From positions 124,001-188,000 of the forward strand of contig NZ_KE557306.1 in the NCBI RefSeq assembly GCF_000442275.2: a DNA stretch of 64,000 nucleotides, read 5' to 3'. This DNA is from Litoreibacter arenae DSM 19593 (GTDB taxonomy: Bacteria; Pseudomonadota; Alphaproteobacteria; Rhodobacterales; Rhodobacteraceae). The notes under the pieces were generated by a model. It worked only from the letters and a program-made list of their open reading frames with translations, was not told the origin of the DNA and ran no database searches. Position 1 is the first letter of the stretch, and each line of letters begins with the position of its first letter. Shown here one piece after another: positions 31,217 through 39,755 of this stretch. The position numbers and the translations under genes are program-made.

Positions 31217-32098
31217 ATGCCGACATATACCGCATTGACCACTTTGATGGGCGAGCACGCCGCGCAAGCCTTGGGCGAGGCGCTGGAAACGCTGGAGCCC
31301 GCGCCCACCGGCGTCGGGGTTTTCGAGGTGGAAGACGGCTCCGGCCTGTGGGAGGTCGGCGGCTACTTTCTGGACGCGCCGAACGACATTGAACTGGCGC
31401 TGCTGACGGCGGCGCATGGGGCGAAGCCGTTTGTGGTGTCCGAGATACCAGAGACGGATTGGGTCGCCCATGTGCGCCGCGAACTGGCACCGGTCGAGGC
31501 AGGCCGCTTCTTCGTCTATGGCAGCCACGACGCGGATAAGGTGCCTGAAGACAAGGTGGCATTGTTAATTGAGGCAGCTATGGCGTTCGGGACCGGCCAC
31601 CACGGGACCACGCAGGGCTGCCTGCTGTCGCTGGAGGACTATCTCGCCGAAGGCGGGCGCGCGACGAACGTGATTGACGTGGGCTGCGGCACGGCGGTTC
31701 TGGCGATGGCGGCCGCGGCGGTTTGGGATCAGGTCGTGATCGCCTCGGATATCGACCCGGTGGCCGTCGAGGTAGCGGAGGTCAATGCACAGGCGAACGG
31801 CATGACGGACAAGATCAACTGCCTTGAGGCCGTCGGGTTCGGACATGACGAGATCGCTGCAAAAGCACCGTTCGACTTGATTTTTGCCAACATCCTGAAA
31901 GGCCCCTTGATTGACTTGGCCCCCGATATGGCGGCAAATTGTGCCGAAAATGGTACAATTATTCTGTCGGGGCTGCTCACCGATCAAGCCGCCGAAGTGC
32001 AAGCTGTATATGAGAATTCCGGTTTCCAACTGTCGCAAAGACGTGACATCGGCGAGTGGAGTGCACTCCGAATGAGCAAGAAACCGCGTTTTTTGTAG
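31217..32098 (+). CDS. prmA: Ribosomal protein L11 methyltransferase
   Basis: A 293-residue SAM-dependent methyltransferase that trimethylates L11. The N-terminal part is the substrate-recognition domain (up to about residue 105). The linker contains AMAFGTGHHGTTQGCL, a PrmA hallmark. The SAM-binding motif I is VIDVGCGTAVLAMAA, and the catalytic-loop region reads FDLIFANILKGPLIDLAPD, matching the family's N-I-L signature. The length is normal. ATG 31217 follows GAAGGAG. It stands next to a small membrane protein gene with about 66 bp between. Confidence 0.95.
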   Translation: MPTYTALTTLMGEHAAQALGEALETLEPAPTGVGVFEVEDGSGLWEVGGYFLDAPNDIELALLTAAHGAKPFVVSEIPETDWVAHVRRELAPVEAGRFFVYGSHDADKVPEDKVALLIEAAMAFGTGHHGTTQGCLLSLEDYLAEGGRATNVIDVGCGTAVLAMAAAAVWDQVVIASDIDPVAVEVAEVNAQANGMTDKINCLEAVGFGHDEIAAKAPFDLIFANILKGPLIDLAPDMAANCAENGTIILSGLLTDQAAEVQAVYENSGFQLSQRRDIGEWSALRMSKKPRFL

Positions 32099-32164
32099 GT
32101 GAATAGGCGGAATTCTGCTAATTGACGTTGGAAACGTGCAACTCATAAGCACTGGAAAACGGTT

Positions 32165-32518
32165 TTGGCAGATGTGAATAAAGACCGCTTTGCTGAGCGG
32201 TTGAATGCAATTCAGCAAAAGAGCGACCCGAACAAGCGGGTCGTCAAGAGGGTCACCAAGGATGGCCTTGTGGTTGACGTTGTCAAACGTCGCCGGAAGA
32301 AGCTCGTCCCCGTCAAAAGCCTTGCGACCATGGCATTGATCTTCGTCATGCTCAAAGGCTTCGTGTTTGCCCAGCTGGGTGAGGACGAGTATGTCAGCCG
32401 CATCGACACACTGAAAAAGGGGGAAAGTCCTCACGTCTTGGCGGCTTTCCTGCTGGATGCCGATGGCGCGACCCGTGTGACGGCACGGGGGTTGAGCGTG
32501 GTTCTGCCTCGCAACTGA
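32165..32518 (+). CDS. Small single-pass membrane protein of unknown function
   Basis: A 117-residue protein with a basic N-terminal cytoplasmic part (DGLVVDVVKRRRKKLVPVKS), one TM helix at about residues 54-70 (LATMALIFVMLKGFVFA), and a short periplasmic part. Positive charges before the helix favour N-in topology. The start is uncertain: TTG 32165 gives MADVNKDRF and GTG 32174 gives a protein three residues shorter. No family is recognised. It ends just before a bidirectional terminator. Confidence 0.65.
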   Translation: MADVNKDRFAERLNAIQQKSDPNKRVVKRVTKDGLVVDVVKRRRKKLVPVKSLATMALIFVMLKGFVFAQLGEDEYVSRIDTLKKGESPHVLAAFLLDADGATRVTARGLSVVLPRN

Positions 32519-32540
32519 ATACCGGGTTTCCCGAAACGAA

Positions 32541-32564
32541 AAAGCCACCCGCGAGGGTGGCTTT
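32541..32564. terminator. Bidirectional terminator
   Basis: Perfect ten-base stem AAAGCCACCC/GGGTGGCTTT with a four-base GCGA loop between convergent genes. Read on the minus strand the stem is followed by T residues (TTTTTCG), so it works best for the DUF1127 gene, and it can also stop the plus-strand transcript. Confidence 0.82.
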
Positions 32565-32592
32565 GATGTGTCTACGTAAGATGCAGGGCAGC

Positions 32593-32784
32593 TTAGACGT
32601 TGTAGATATCGCCACGGGTCAGGCCGATGTCATCCAGTTCGCGCGCAGTCAGTGCCGACAGGGCGTTGCGCGTTACGCGGCGATCGTTCCATGCTGCAAC
32701 AGCACCGATCAGGGAGGAGAAGAAGCCACGAGCATCGGCGCGGACGCCTTCGTTCAGCGAGCGGGAGGTTTCATATACAGCCAT
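32593..32784 (-). CDS. DUF1127 microprotein
   Basis: A 63-residue basic protein with the DUF1127 core AAWNDRRVTRNALSALTARE followed by LDDIGLTRGDI. Small DUF1127 proteins are abundant in alphaproteobacteria; some bind RNA or influence phosphate and stress responses, but no role can be assigned here. ATG 32784 has AAAAGGA upstream; a longer frame to 32892 lacks such a site and similarity. Expression as a monocistronic transcript is likely, ending at the terminator at 32541-32564. Confidence 0.88.
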   Translation of the reverse strand: MAVYETSRSLNEGVRADARGFFSSLIGAVAAWNDRRVTRNALSALTARELDDIGLTRGDIYNV

Positions 32785-33126
32785 GCGAGTCGTCCTTTTT
32801 GTAGTGCGCCCAATCCTTGAGCAGTTTGCGAATGTCTTAGCCGCATCTAGGACGGCCCCTGATGTCTCACAAGGATATTTATTGCATGCCACCTATGCGG
32901 TTTTCGCATATGTGCTAACGGCAGGTAAACGCCTTAAAAATATAGGAAAAATGCGAATGTGACGGGGTCGCAAATGGACCCCAAGGCGACGATTTTGGAC
33001 CACATAAGAGGCAATTTTGGCCGTTAGCGACATTGTGATCGGAAAACGACATTCACGTAGCATCTTGGCAAATGTTCGCGTTTCGTGCTACCTGTCGCAA
33101 AAGAACAACAAAAAGTTGAGCAGGGC
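32785..33126. other. Divergent intergenic region upstream of ruvC (342 bp)
   Basis: No gene is seen. The middle is AT-rich and should hold the DUF1127 promoter on the minus strand. A perfect small hairpin, GGGGTC (32964-32969) with GACCCC (32977-32982), occurs in the ruvC leader side. A near match to an alphaproteobacterial LexA box lies at 33074-33088. Confidence 0.45.
33074..33088 (+). promoter_or_regulatory. Possible LexA (SOS) box upstream of ruvC
   Basis: GTTC, seven bases, then GTGC: one mismatch from the alphaproteobacterial GTTC-N7-GTTC consensus. It lies 38 bases before the ruvC ATG. The ruv genes are SOS-controlled in many bacteria, which makes the match plausible but not proven. 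Confidence 0.35.
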
Positions 33127-33633
33127 ATGCGCGTCATAGGGATTGATCCGGGTTTGCGGAACCTTGGATGGGGCATCATCGACACGGACGGCGTGCGCAT
33201 GTCCCATGTTGCGAACGGCACCTGCCACTCCACAGGCACTGATTTGGCGGCGCGGCTGTTGAGCCTTCACACCCAGTTGACCGAGATATTCACCGGCTAC
33301 GCACCCGACACTGCCGGCGTGGAGCAGACCTTCGTCAACAAGGACGGGGCGGGAACGCTCAAGTTGGGCCAGGCGCGTGGGATTGCGATGCTGGTTCCGG
33401 CGCAAGCGGGGCTGAGCATTGGCGAATACGCCCCCAACAAGATCAAGAAAACCGTCGTGGGCGTGGGCCATGCGGACAAGACGCAAGTGGCGCATATGGT
33501 GAAGATGCAACTGCCGGGAGTGGTGATCACGGGGCCGGATGCGGCAGATGCGTTGGCAATCGCGCTGTGCCACGCGTTTCACGCCCGCGCAGGGAACACG
33601 TTAAGCGCAGCATTGGCGAGGGCAGGGGCATGA
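33127..33633 (+). CDS. ruvC: Holliday junction resolvase RuvC
   Basis: A 168-residue endonuclease that cuts Holliday junctions symmetrically. The RNase H-like fold shows its acidic residues: D7 in [16 protein letters not shown], the glutamate in [18 protein letters not shown], and the aspartates in [15 protein letters not shown]. The length is typical of the family. The start is ATG 33127 after an AGCAGG site; an in-frame upstream ATG gives only a polar extension. The stop overlaps the ruvA start (ATGA), and ruvB follows, forming the ruvCAB operon. Confidence 0.96.
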   Translation: MRVIGIDPGLRNLGWGIIDTDGVRMSHVANGTCHSTGTDLAARLLSLHTQLTEIFTGYAPDTAGVEQTFVNKDGAGTLKLGQARGIAMLVPAQAGLSIGEYAPNKIKKTVVGVGHADKTQVAHMVKMQLPGVVITGPDAADALAIALCHAFHARAGNTLSAALARAGA

Positions 33634-34283
33634 TCGGCAAACTATCTGGACGGCTCGACTACCGCGCAACGGATCACGTGCTGATCGACGTCGGCGGGGT
33701 CGGGTACATGGTGTATTGCTCTGACCGGACGATGGCCACCTTGCCCGGACCGGGCGAGGCTGTGTCGCTTTTCACCGAGTTGCTGGTGCGCGAGGACCTG
33801 TTGCAACTGTTCGGCTTTACCACGCTGGTTGAAAAAGAATGGCACAGGTTGCTGATGTCCGTGCAGGGGATCGGTGCGAAGGCCTCGATGGCGATTTTGT
33901 CGACTTTGGGCGCGGATGGTGTGTCCCGTGCGGTGACCCTGGGCGACTGGAACGCAATCAAGGCGGCCAAGGGCGTCGGCCCCAAGACCGCGCAGAAAGT
34001 GGTGCTGGAATTGAAGGACAAGGCACCGAACGTGATGGCGATGGGTGGCACGCTGGCGGCGGCGCAGGGCTCCGTGCCTGCTGCACCCGCTGGCGATGAT
34101 GTGCTGGAGCCGGTGGTCATGCCCTCTGCTTCGGCGCAGGCAGAGGCTCTGTCGGCGCTGGTCAATCTGGGATACAGCCATGGCGATGCGGCGGGCGCGA
34201 TCGCGCAGGCCGCAGGTGATGGTGCGGCAGAAACCCCCGCCCTGATCCGGGGCGCGTTGAAGTTGCTGGCGCCGAGGGAGTGA
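33630..34283 (+). CDS. ruvA: Holliday junction branch migration protein RuvA
   Basis: A 217-residue DNA-binding subunit that targets RuvB to Holliday junctions. The N-terminal OB-fold opens [20 protein letters not shown]. Two helix-hairpin-helix motifs are visible ([16 protein letters not shown] and [20 protein letters not shown]). An Ala/Pro-rich linker leads to domain III ([20 protein letters not shown]), which contacts RuvB. It overlaps ruvC by four bases; ruvB starts 42 bases after its stop. Confidence 0.96.
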   Translation: MIGKLSGRLDYRATDHVLIDVGGVGYMVYCSDRTMATLPGPGEAVSLFTELLVREDLLQLFGFTTLVEKEWHRLLMSVQGIGAKASMAILSTLGADGVSRAVTLGDWNAIKAAKGVGPKTAQKVVLELKDKAPNVMAMGGTLAAAQGSVPAAPAGDDVLEPVVMPSASAQAEALSALVNLGYSHGDAAGAIAQAAGDGAAETPALIRGALKLLAPRE

Positions 34284-34325
34284 TGAACCTTCCTCTGGAA
34301 GAAGCGCCGCCTGTGCGGCATAGAG

Positions 34326-35354
34326 ATGTCTATGAGCGAACCTGACCCAACATTGCGCCCCGAGCGGCTGGCCGAGGATGGCGACCGTGCGTTGCGGCCT
34401 CAGGGGCTGGACGAGTTTATCGGACAAGCCGAAGCGCGGGCGAACCTGCGGGTGTTCATCGAAAGCGCCAAGACACGCGGTGAGGCGATGGACCATACGC
34501 TGTTCCACGGGCCGCCAGGTTTGGGAAAAACGACGCTGGCGCAGATCATGGCGCGGGAGTTGGGCGTCAACTTTCGCATGACCTCTGGCCCTGTGCTGGC
34601 CAAGGCGGGCGATCTGGCGGCGATCCTGACCAACTTGGAAGCCCGCGACGTGTTGTTCATCGACGAGATTCACCGGCTTAACCCTGTGGTGGAAGAGGTG
34701 CTGTATCCGGCGCTCGAAGATTTCGAGCTGGATCTGGTGATCGGCGAGGGGCCTGCGGCGCGCACCGTGCGCATCGAGCTGCAACCCTTCACTCTGGTGG
34801 GGGCGACCACACGGCTGGGGCTTTTGACCACACCGCTGCGGGACCGCTTCGGCATCCCGACGCGGTTGCAGTTTTACACCCAAAGCGAGTTGCACGAGAT
34901 CGTGCGGCGCGGGGCGCGGCTGCTGGGCGTGCCGACCGAAGATGACGGGGCGCTGGAAATCGCGAAACGCGCGCGGGGCACACCGAGGATTGCGGGGCGT
35001 TTGTTGCGGCGGGTCGTGGATTTCGCGGTGGTTGAAGGTGGCGGCAAGATAACCCGCGCCTTGGCGGACAGCGCGTTGACACGTCTGGGCGTGGACTATC
35101 TGGGCCTTGATGGCGCGGACCGGAGATACCTTCGGCTAATCGCAGAGAACTACCAAGGCGGCCCAGTTGGGATAGAGACCATGTCGGCGGCCCTGTCGGA
35201 AAGCCGCGATGCGCTGGAGGAGGTGATCGAGCCGTTCCTTTTGCAGCAAGGTTTGATACAGCGAACGCCGCGCGGGCGGATGCTGGCGCAAAAGGCGTGG
35301 ACGCATCTGGGCCTCGATGCACCACGGCGCGACGCGGACCTGTTCGGAGACTGA
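34326..35354 (+). CDS. ruvB: Holliday junction branch migration helicase RuvB
   Basis: A 342-residue AAA+ motor. Features seen: [19 protein letters not shown] (family N-terminus), Walker [12 protein letters not shown], Walker [11 protein letters not shown], sensor 1 in [20 protein letters not shown] with the arginine finger, and the C-terminal winged-helix [15 protein letters not shown] that contacts DNA. The second ATG (34332) could also be the start. Length and order are normal. The next gene begins four bases after the stop, so the operon may continue. Confidence 0.96.
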   Translation: MSMSEPDPTLRPERLAEDGDRALRPQGLDEFIGQAEARANLRVFIESAKTRGEAMDHTLFHGPPGLGKTTLAQIMARELGVNFRMTSGPVLAKAGDLAAILTNLEARDVLFIDEIHRLNPVVEEVLYPALEDFELDLVIGEGPAARTVRIELQPFTLVGATTRLGLLTTPLRDRFGIPTRLQFYTQSELHEIVRRGARLLGVPTEDDGALEIAKRARGTPRIAGRLLRRVVDFAVVEGGGKITRALADSALTRLGVDYLGLDGADRRYLRLIAENYQGGPVGIETMSAALSESRDALEEVIEPFLLQQGLIQRTPRGRMLAQKAWTHLGLDAPRRDADLFGD

Positions 35355-35358
35355 GACC

Positions 35359-36189
35359 ATGCGACACCTGTTTTTTGTTCTCGCAGCGATTTGGGGTGGG
35401 GCCGCTTGGGCCGACTACACGGCGGGCGGGTTCACCCAAGCGCAGACGCGGTTCGGCGTGTTGCAGGTGGTTGGGCCGCTTGGGCAACAGCGGGTGACTT
35501 TCAACGGCTCCGACCTCGGCATAGAAAATCACGCCTATTCCATCGACGGGGTCTGGGCCGTGGAAGGTGGCGCGCAGGATTGGGCGGTGCTGACTTCCCG
35601 GCATGGCGGCAATATGTGCGGTGGAGCTTCGCAGATCGCGATTATGCTGCGGGACGGGGCGGCCGTGCGCACTGACGAGTTCGGGGTTTGCCGTGGTGGT
35701 CCCACTGATTTACGGGTTACGCCGGAGGCAGTCGAGATCGACATCTCCGACCCTGCGCCGCGTGTTGCCTATCAGACTTTCCGCTTCGACGGGTCGCAAT
35801 TGACTCAGGTGGCCGTGTCGGAGGGGACGGCACCCGCCGCAGGTGCTGGTCAGGATGTGACGCGCTGGCTGGGACAGCATCCACAACACCTGACGCAAGA
35901 CCCAAGCGAGCAGGCGCGGCTCGCCCGCGTGATGACACCTGAAAATGTGGATGAGTTGAACCGGCGCATGTCCGGTCCGGGTGACACCAAACAGGAAGGC
36001 AACTGGATCGTTGGCCGCGCATGTCAGGCCCATCAGTGCAACAGCGCTGCGGCTGCATGGGCGCTGAGGATCAGTGACGGTGCGCCGTTCGTGATCTTCT
36101 ATGATCGCGGCGGCCCTGTCGTTTTCGCCGGGGACCAGCAATTCGACGATCCGGTGATCGCTTCGCTGCTGAGGTGGAACCTGCCATGA
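35359..36189 (+). CDS. Secreted protein with Ivy-like C-terminal CxxHxC motif
   Basis: A 276-residue protein with signal peptide MRHLFFVLAAIWGGAAWA. The N-terminal half is beta-rich and unidentified, with a cysteine pair in GGNMCGGAS and GVCRGG. The C-terminal part holds GRACQAHQCNSAAAAWALR (CQAHQC at 222-227) followed by a strand-rich tail. In inhibitor-of-vertebrate-lysozyme (Ivy) proteins the inhibitory loop is CKPHDC, with the His entering the lysozyme active site, so an Ivy-like domain is proposed. This is inference from a short motif plus its context. The gene starts four bases after ruvB and overlaps the next gene. Confidence 0.7.
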   Translation: MRHLFFVLAAIWGGAAWADYTAGGFTQAQTRFGVLQVVGPLGQQRVTFNGSDLGIENHAYSIDGVWAVEGGAQDWAVLTSRHGGNMCGGASQIAIMLRDGAAVRTDEFGVCRGGPTDLRVTPEAVEIDISDPAPRVAYQTFRFDGSQLTQVAVSEGTAPAAGAGQDVTRWLGQHPQHLTQDPSEQARLARVMTPENVDELNRRMSGPGDTKQEGNWIVGRACQAHQCNSAAAAWALRISDGAPFVIFYDRGGPVVFAGDQQFDDPVIASLLRWNLP

Positions 36190-36824
36190 TGCCCGACACA
36201 TCCCCCGAAGCAGTGACCAAGCTGTTTACCCGTGCTGACGGCTCATACCTGTTCGCCCGCTGGGGCCGCCCGATTGCGCCGGTGGCGTTCGGTGTGGAGG
36301 ACAGCACGGTGTCGATCCTTAAAGGCGCGATAGAGGCCGTCTGCCAACTAGCGGGTCACGAGATGGCGGAAACAGATGCGGAGTTGGGGTCCAACTTCAT
36401 GGTATTCTTTCTGCGTGAGTGGCAGGAATTGGTCGACACGCCCAATCTGGACCGGCTGATCCCCGAGTTGGGCCCGCTGGTCGAGCGACTGAAGGCAGCG
36501 GACGCCAACCAGTACCGCCTGTTCCGGTTCGACCCGGAAGGCGGCATCAAGGCCTGCTTCGTGTTTGTGCGCATGGATGCGGTGATGTCGGATATACCTG
36601 CCGAGACAATCTGTCTGGGGCAGGTGGTGCAATCCATCCTGCTGTGGTCGGACGAGGCGTTTCTAGGGGCATCGCCCTTGGCATTGACGGGAGGTGACGT
36701 GGCAATTCTAAAGCCGGACGTCGCAGCCGTGATCCGCGCGGCCTATGATCCGGTGATGCCGGTCGCGGCAAGTGATCCTTCCCACGCGATAAGGCTTGCA
36801 GCACGGATCGGGCTTGCGTCGTGA
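36186..36824 (+). CDS. Conserved hypothetical protein, 212 residues
   Basis: A soluble, mainly alpha/beta protein without signal peptide. Visible segments are LFTRADGSYLFARWGRPIAP near the start, MVFFLREWQELVDTPNLDRL in the middle, and CFVFVRMDAVMSDI. I do not recognise a family. It is embedded in an operon: its ATG overlaps the stop of the Ivy-like gene (ATGA), and its stop overlaps the GTG of ybgC in the same manner, so it is translated together with envelope genes. That suggests an envelope-related or housekeeping role, but nothing in the sequence proves it. Confidence 0.75.
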   Translation: MMPDTSPEAVTKLFTRADGSYLFARWGRPIAPVAFGVEDSTVSILKGAIEAVCQLAGHEMAETDAELGSNFMVFFLREWQELVDTPNLDRLIPELGPLVERLKAADANQYRLFRFDPEGGIKACFVFVRMDAVMSDIPAETICLGQVVQSILLWSDEAFLGASPLALTGGDVAILKPDVAAVIRAAYDPVMPVAASDPSHAIRLAARIGLAS

Positions 36825-37213
36825 GCCATCTGTTTTCGTGCCGCGTCTATTATGAGGACACCGATCTTGCTGGCATCGTTTATTATGCCAACTACCTGAA
36901 GTTCATCGAGCGTGCCCGCAGCGAGTGGGTCAGGGAACTGGGCGTCGACCAGTCGGCCTTAAAGGCCGACGAAGGGATCGTTTTTGCAGTGCGGCGGGTG
37001 GAGGCGGATTACCTCTCTCCGGCCAGATTTGACGACGTTTTGACGATCTCCACACAGGTTCGGGACATCTCTGCGGCACGGATTACGCTCACGCAAGATG
37101 TCAGTCGGGGCGATGATACGCTGTTCAAATCGGTCGTGACGCTTGTTTGTCTGGGTGAAGGTGGTCGGCCGACGCGGCTTCCGGCGGATATTCGCCAATT
37201 GATGCAACGGTAA
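36821..37213 (+). CDS. ybgC: Tol-Pal system acyl-CoA thioesterase
   Basis: A 130-residue hotdog-fold thioesterase. The motif RVYYEDTDLAGIVYYANYLKF contains the catalytic Asp typical of the 4-hydroxybenzoyl-CoA thioesterase group, and FIERARSEWVRELG follows. YbgC acts on acyl-CoA or acyl-ACP and is encoded with Tol-Pal in most proteobacteria. The start is GTG 36821, overlapping the preceding stop. A 112-bp gap separates it from tolQ, in which no clear promoter could be read. Confidence 0.92.
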   Translation: MSHLFSCRVYYEDTDLAGIVYYANYLKFIERARSEWVRELGVDQSALKADEGIVFAVRRVEADYLSPARFDDVLTISTQVRDISAARITLTQDVSRGDDTLFKSVVTLVCLGEGGRPTRLPADIRQLMQR

Positions 37214-37325
37214 CGGGAATTTTTATGCCCTTGGGACGGGAATTGTAGCAATGCAGTTCCGTTGCGGCTAATCTACAGCCAATCAAGCCGCACAAAGCGG
37301 TAAAAACAAAAGGCGAGCGGGTTTT

Positions 37326-38021
37326 ATGGAAGCTGAGGCAATAGGCCTGGCCAGCGACGTGGACTTTTCAGTCACGGCGCTTTTTTGGCGGGCAACACCA
37401 ACTGTTAAGATAGTCATGCTGATGCTGATCGGGGCCTCGTTCTGGGGCTGGGCGATCATCGTGCAGAAATTCATCAACTACCGCGCGGCCCGCCGCGAGG
37501 CCGAGGAATTCGACCGCATGTTCTGGTCGGGTGAGCCGCTGGACGAGCTTTTTGACAAGATCGGCACCGACCCCGATGGCGCGGCGCACAAGATTTTTGC
37601 GGCAGGCATGAGCGAGTGGCGCCGGTCCCATCGTGACGACGGCCAACTGATCGCAGGGGCGACCGCGCGGATCGACCGCTCGATGGATGTGGCGATCTCC
37701 AAGCAGGAAGAAAAGCTGACCTACGGCTTGGGTTTCCTTGCCACCACCGGCGCGACGGCACCGTTCATCGGGCTCTTCGGCACCGTATGGGGCATTAAGC
37801 ACGCCTTCGAGGAAATCGCGATTTCACAAAGCACCAACCTCGCGGTTGTAGCTCCGGGTATCGCCGAGGCGCTGGTCGCCACGGCGCTTGGGTTGGTCGC
37901 GGCCATTCCGGCCGTGATCTTCTACAACAAGCTCAGCGCTGACTCGGACCGCATCATGTCGGGCTATGAGGCGTTTGCCGACGAATTCACCACCATCCTG
38001 TCGCGCCAGCTGGACGCCTGA
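37326..38021 (+). CDS. tolQ: Tol-Pal inner-membrane proton channel subunit TolQ
   Basis: A 231-residue membrane protein of the ExbB/TolQ/MotA family with three TM segments: one at about residues 25-45 (VKIVMLMLIGASFWGWAIIV) and two at about 135-160 and 170-195 (FLATTGATAPFIGLFGTVWG). The last is the proton-channel signature. It forms a pentamer around TolR and drives envelope constriction during division. It is followed by tolR only three bases later. Start at ATG 37326. Confidence 0.96.
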   Translation: MEAEAIGLASDVDFSVTALFWRATPTVKIVMLMLIGASFWGWAIIVQKFINYRAARREAEEFDRMFWSGEPLDELFDKIGTDPDGAAHKIFAAGMSEWRRSHRDDGQLIAGATARIDRSMDVAISKQEEKLTYGLGFLATTGATAPFIGLFGTVWGIKHAFEEIAISQSTNLAVVAPGIAEALVATALGLVAAIPAVIFYNKLSADSDRIMSGYEAFADEFTTILSRQLDA

Positions 38022-38024
38022 GCG

Positions 38025-38501
38025 ATGGTTGGAAGCGTTCAACAAGGCGCGTCTTCGGGCGGGCGTCGGGGCAAACGCCGTAAGGGCGGCTCCAAGCCGA
38101 TGTCGGAGATCAACGTGACGCCCTTCGTGGATGTGATGCTGGTGTTGCTGATCATCTTCATGGTGGCGGCCCCGTTGCTGACTGTCGGCGTGCCTGTGGA
38201 GTTGCCGAAGACCGCTGCCTCCGCCTTGCCGACCGAGCAAGAAGAGCCGTTGACCATCACGGTTGAGGCGGACGGGCAGTTGTCGATCCAGAACACCCCG
38301 ATTGAAGACGAGGCCCTGATTGGCCGCCTGCGTGCGATTGCCGCCGAACGGAACGATGACAAGGTTTTCCTGCGGGCCGACGGCTCCATCCCCTACGAGC
38401 GCGTCGTGCAGGTGATGGGGGCGCTCAACAAGGGCGGCTTCTCCAATATCGGTCTGGTGACGGATACCGGCGGCCCTTCCCTTGACGGGCAGGGCGGGTA
38501 G
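38025..38501 (+). CDS. tolR: Tol-Pal protein TolR
   Basis: A 158-residue ExbD/TolR family protein: basic Gly-rich N-terminus, then one TM helix at about residues 35-55 with MSEINVTPFVDVMLVLLIIF, whose aspartate is the essential proton-responsive residue. The periplasmic part has LTITVEADGQLSIQNTPI. It pairs with TolQ to form the motor. Three bases separate it from tolQ and six from tolA. Confidence 0.95.
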   Translation: MVGSVQQGASSGGRRGKRRKGGSKPMSEINVTPFVDVMLVLLIIFMVAAPLLTVGVPVELPKTAASALPTEQEEPLTITVEADGQLSIQNTPIEDEALIGRLRAIAAERNDDKVFLRADGSIPYERVVQVMGALNKGGFSNIGLVTDTGGPSLDGQGG

Positions 38502-38507
38502 CGCGTC

Positions 38508-39671
38508 ATGCGCCTTTCGCCACATACCGGCACATATGTTTCCGGAGCGGGCCATGCGGCCTTTATCCTCTACCTGATCGTAGGGGGGCTTTTTGTTGCG
38601 CGTGAAACGGACCTGAATGTCGAGGTGAGTAACGTCTCCATCATTTCGGGCGAGGAGTTTGCCGCGATGCAGGCCCAATCACCCGGCGAGGGGGAGCGTC
38701 CGCCTGCGCCGGAGGTGCCTGCACAAGTGGACCAACCTGCGCCTGCGGTAGAGCCTGACGTTCCCGACACTCCGCCGCCAGCCCCCGCACCGGTCGAAGA
38801 AGTTGCACCTGAACCCGACCCCGTCATCCCAGAACCGGCAGCCCCTGTAGAGACGCCGGTCGTGCCGGAACAACCCGAAGCGCCTGAGACCGACGGCGAG
38901 CCGGGCGCGACGGTGATCGTGCCGGATGCACGCCCGACCCCGCGGGCGGCGGAGCGGGTTGCGGAGGAGGTCGTCGAAGAACCGGACCCCGAGGTGACCA
39001 TTGACGAGGTTGACCAAGCCGCCGCCGCACCGGCGCCAAGTGCCGAGCCGGTGGAAGAAGCCCGCGAGGAAACTGCGCGCGAGGAATCGACCACCGAGAT
39101 CGTGACGGAAGCGGACGAGCCATCGACCGCCGCGCCGACTATTTCGACACGCCCGGGCCGCAAGCCCACACCGCCCGCGAGACCGGCACCGCAAGTCGCC
39201 GAGACACCGACTGAGACGGCACCGCAGGCTCCGGTCGAAACGCCGACCGAAGCCCCGAGCCTTGCCGACAGCATCGCGAATGCGGTGGCCGAGGCGAATA
39301 CAGAGACGGCCGTGGCGACCAACGCCAACCCCGGTGGCGGGACCTCTTCGCCGATCACGCGCGAGGAGAAGGGGACCTTCATTCTGGGCATCCAGCGCTG
39401 CTGGAACGTGGGTGCCTTGGGCACCGACGCTTTGGCGGTGTCTGTGGTCGTGGGCTTCCAGATGGACCAGTCGGCCAAGCCGGTTGTCAGCTCCATCAAC
39501 CTGATCTCGTCGACAGGCGGCAGCGGCAGCGCGGTCGACCGCGCCTACGAGGCCGCGCGGCGGGCAATCATCCGCTGCGGGGTGGAAGGCTACAATCTTC
39601 CCCTCGACAAATATGACCAATGGCGTGAAGTGGAAGTCAGCTTCAACGCGACGAAAAAAGAAATCAGATGA
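38508..39671 (+). CDS. tolA: TolA-like energy transducer
   Basis: A 387-residue protein with an N-terminal TM helix (about residues 14-32, HAAFILYLIVGGLFVARE), a long Pro/Ala/Glu-rich periplasmic spacer (about 55-270), and a compact C-terminal domain beginning KGTFILGIQRCWNVGALGTD, with two cysteines (in RCW and RCG). The layout matches TolA, though the spacer is Pro-rich rather than the Lys/Ala/Glu-rich helix of enterobacteria. TolA couples TolQR to TolB-Pal. Position between tolR and tolB supports the call. Confidence 0.9.
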   Translation: MRLSPHTGTYVSGAGHAAFILYLIVGGLFVARETDLNVEVSNVSIISGEEFAAMQAQSPGEGERPPAPEVPAQVDQPAPAVEPDVPDTPPPAPAPVEEVAPEPDPVIPEPAAPVETPVVPEQPEAPETDGEPGATVIVPDARPTPRAAERVAEEVVEEPDPEVTIDEVDQAAAAPAPSAEPVEEAREETAREESTTEIVTEADEPSTAAPTISTRPGRKPTPPARPAPQVAETPTETAPQAPVETPTEAPSLADSIANAVAEANTETAVATNANPGGGTSSPITREEKGTFILGIQRCWNVGALGTDALAVSVVVGFQMDQSAKPVVSSINLISSTGGSGSAVDRAYEAARRAIIRCGVEGYNLPLDKYDQWREVEVSFNATKKEIR

Positions 39672-39755
39672 CCGAAATGGCGCAAATACGCCCAAGTGCG
39701 GCTAAGGTTGGCGCGAACGCCTTGCAATGTGCTGCGTGCGTGAAAGGATAAGACC

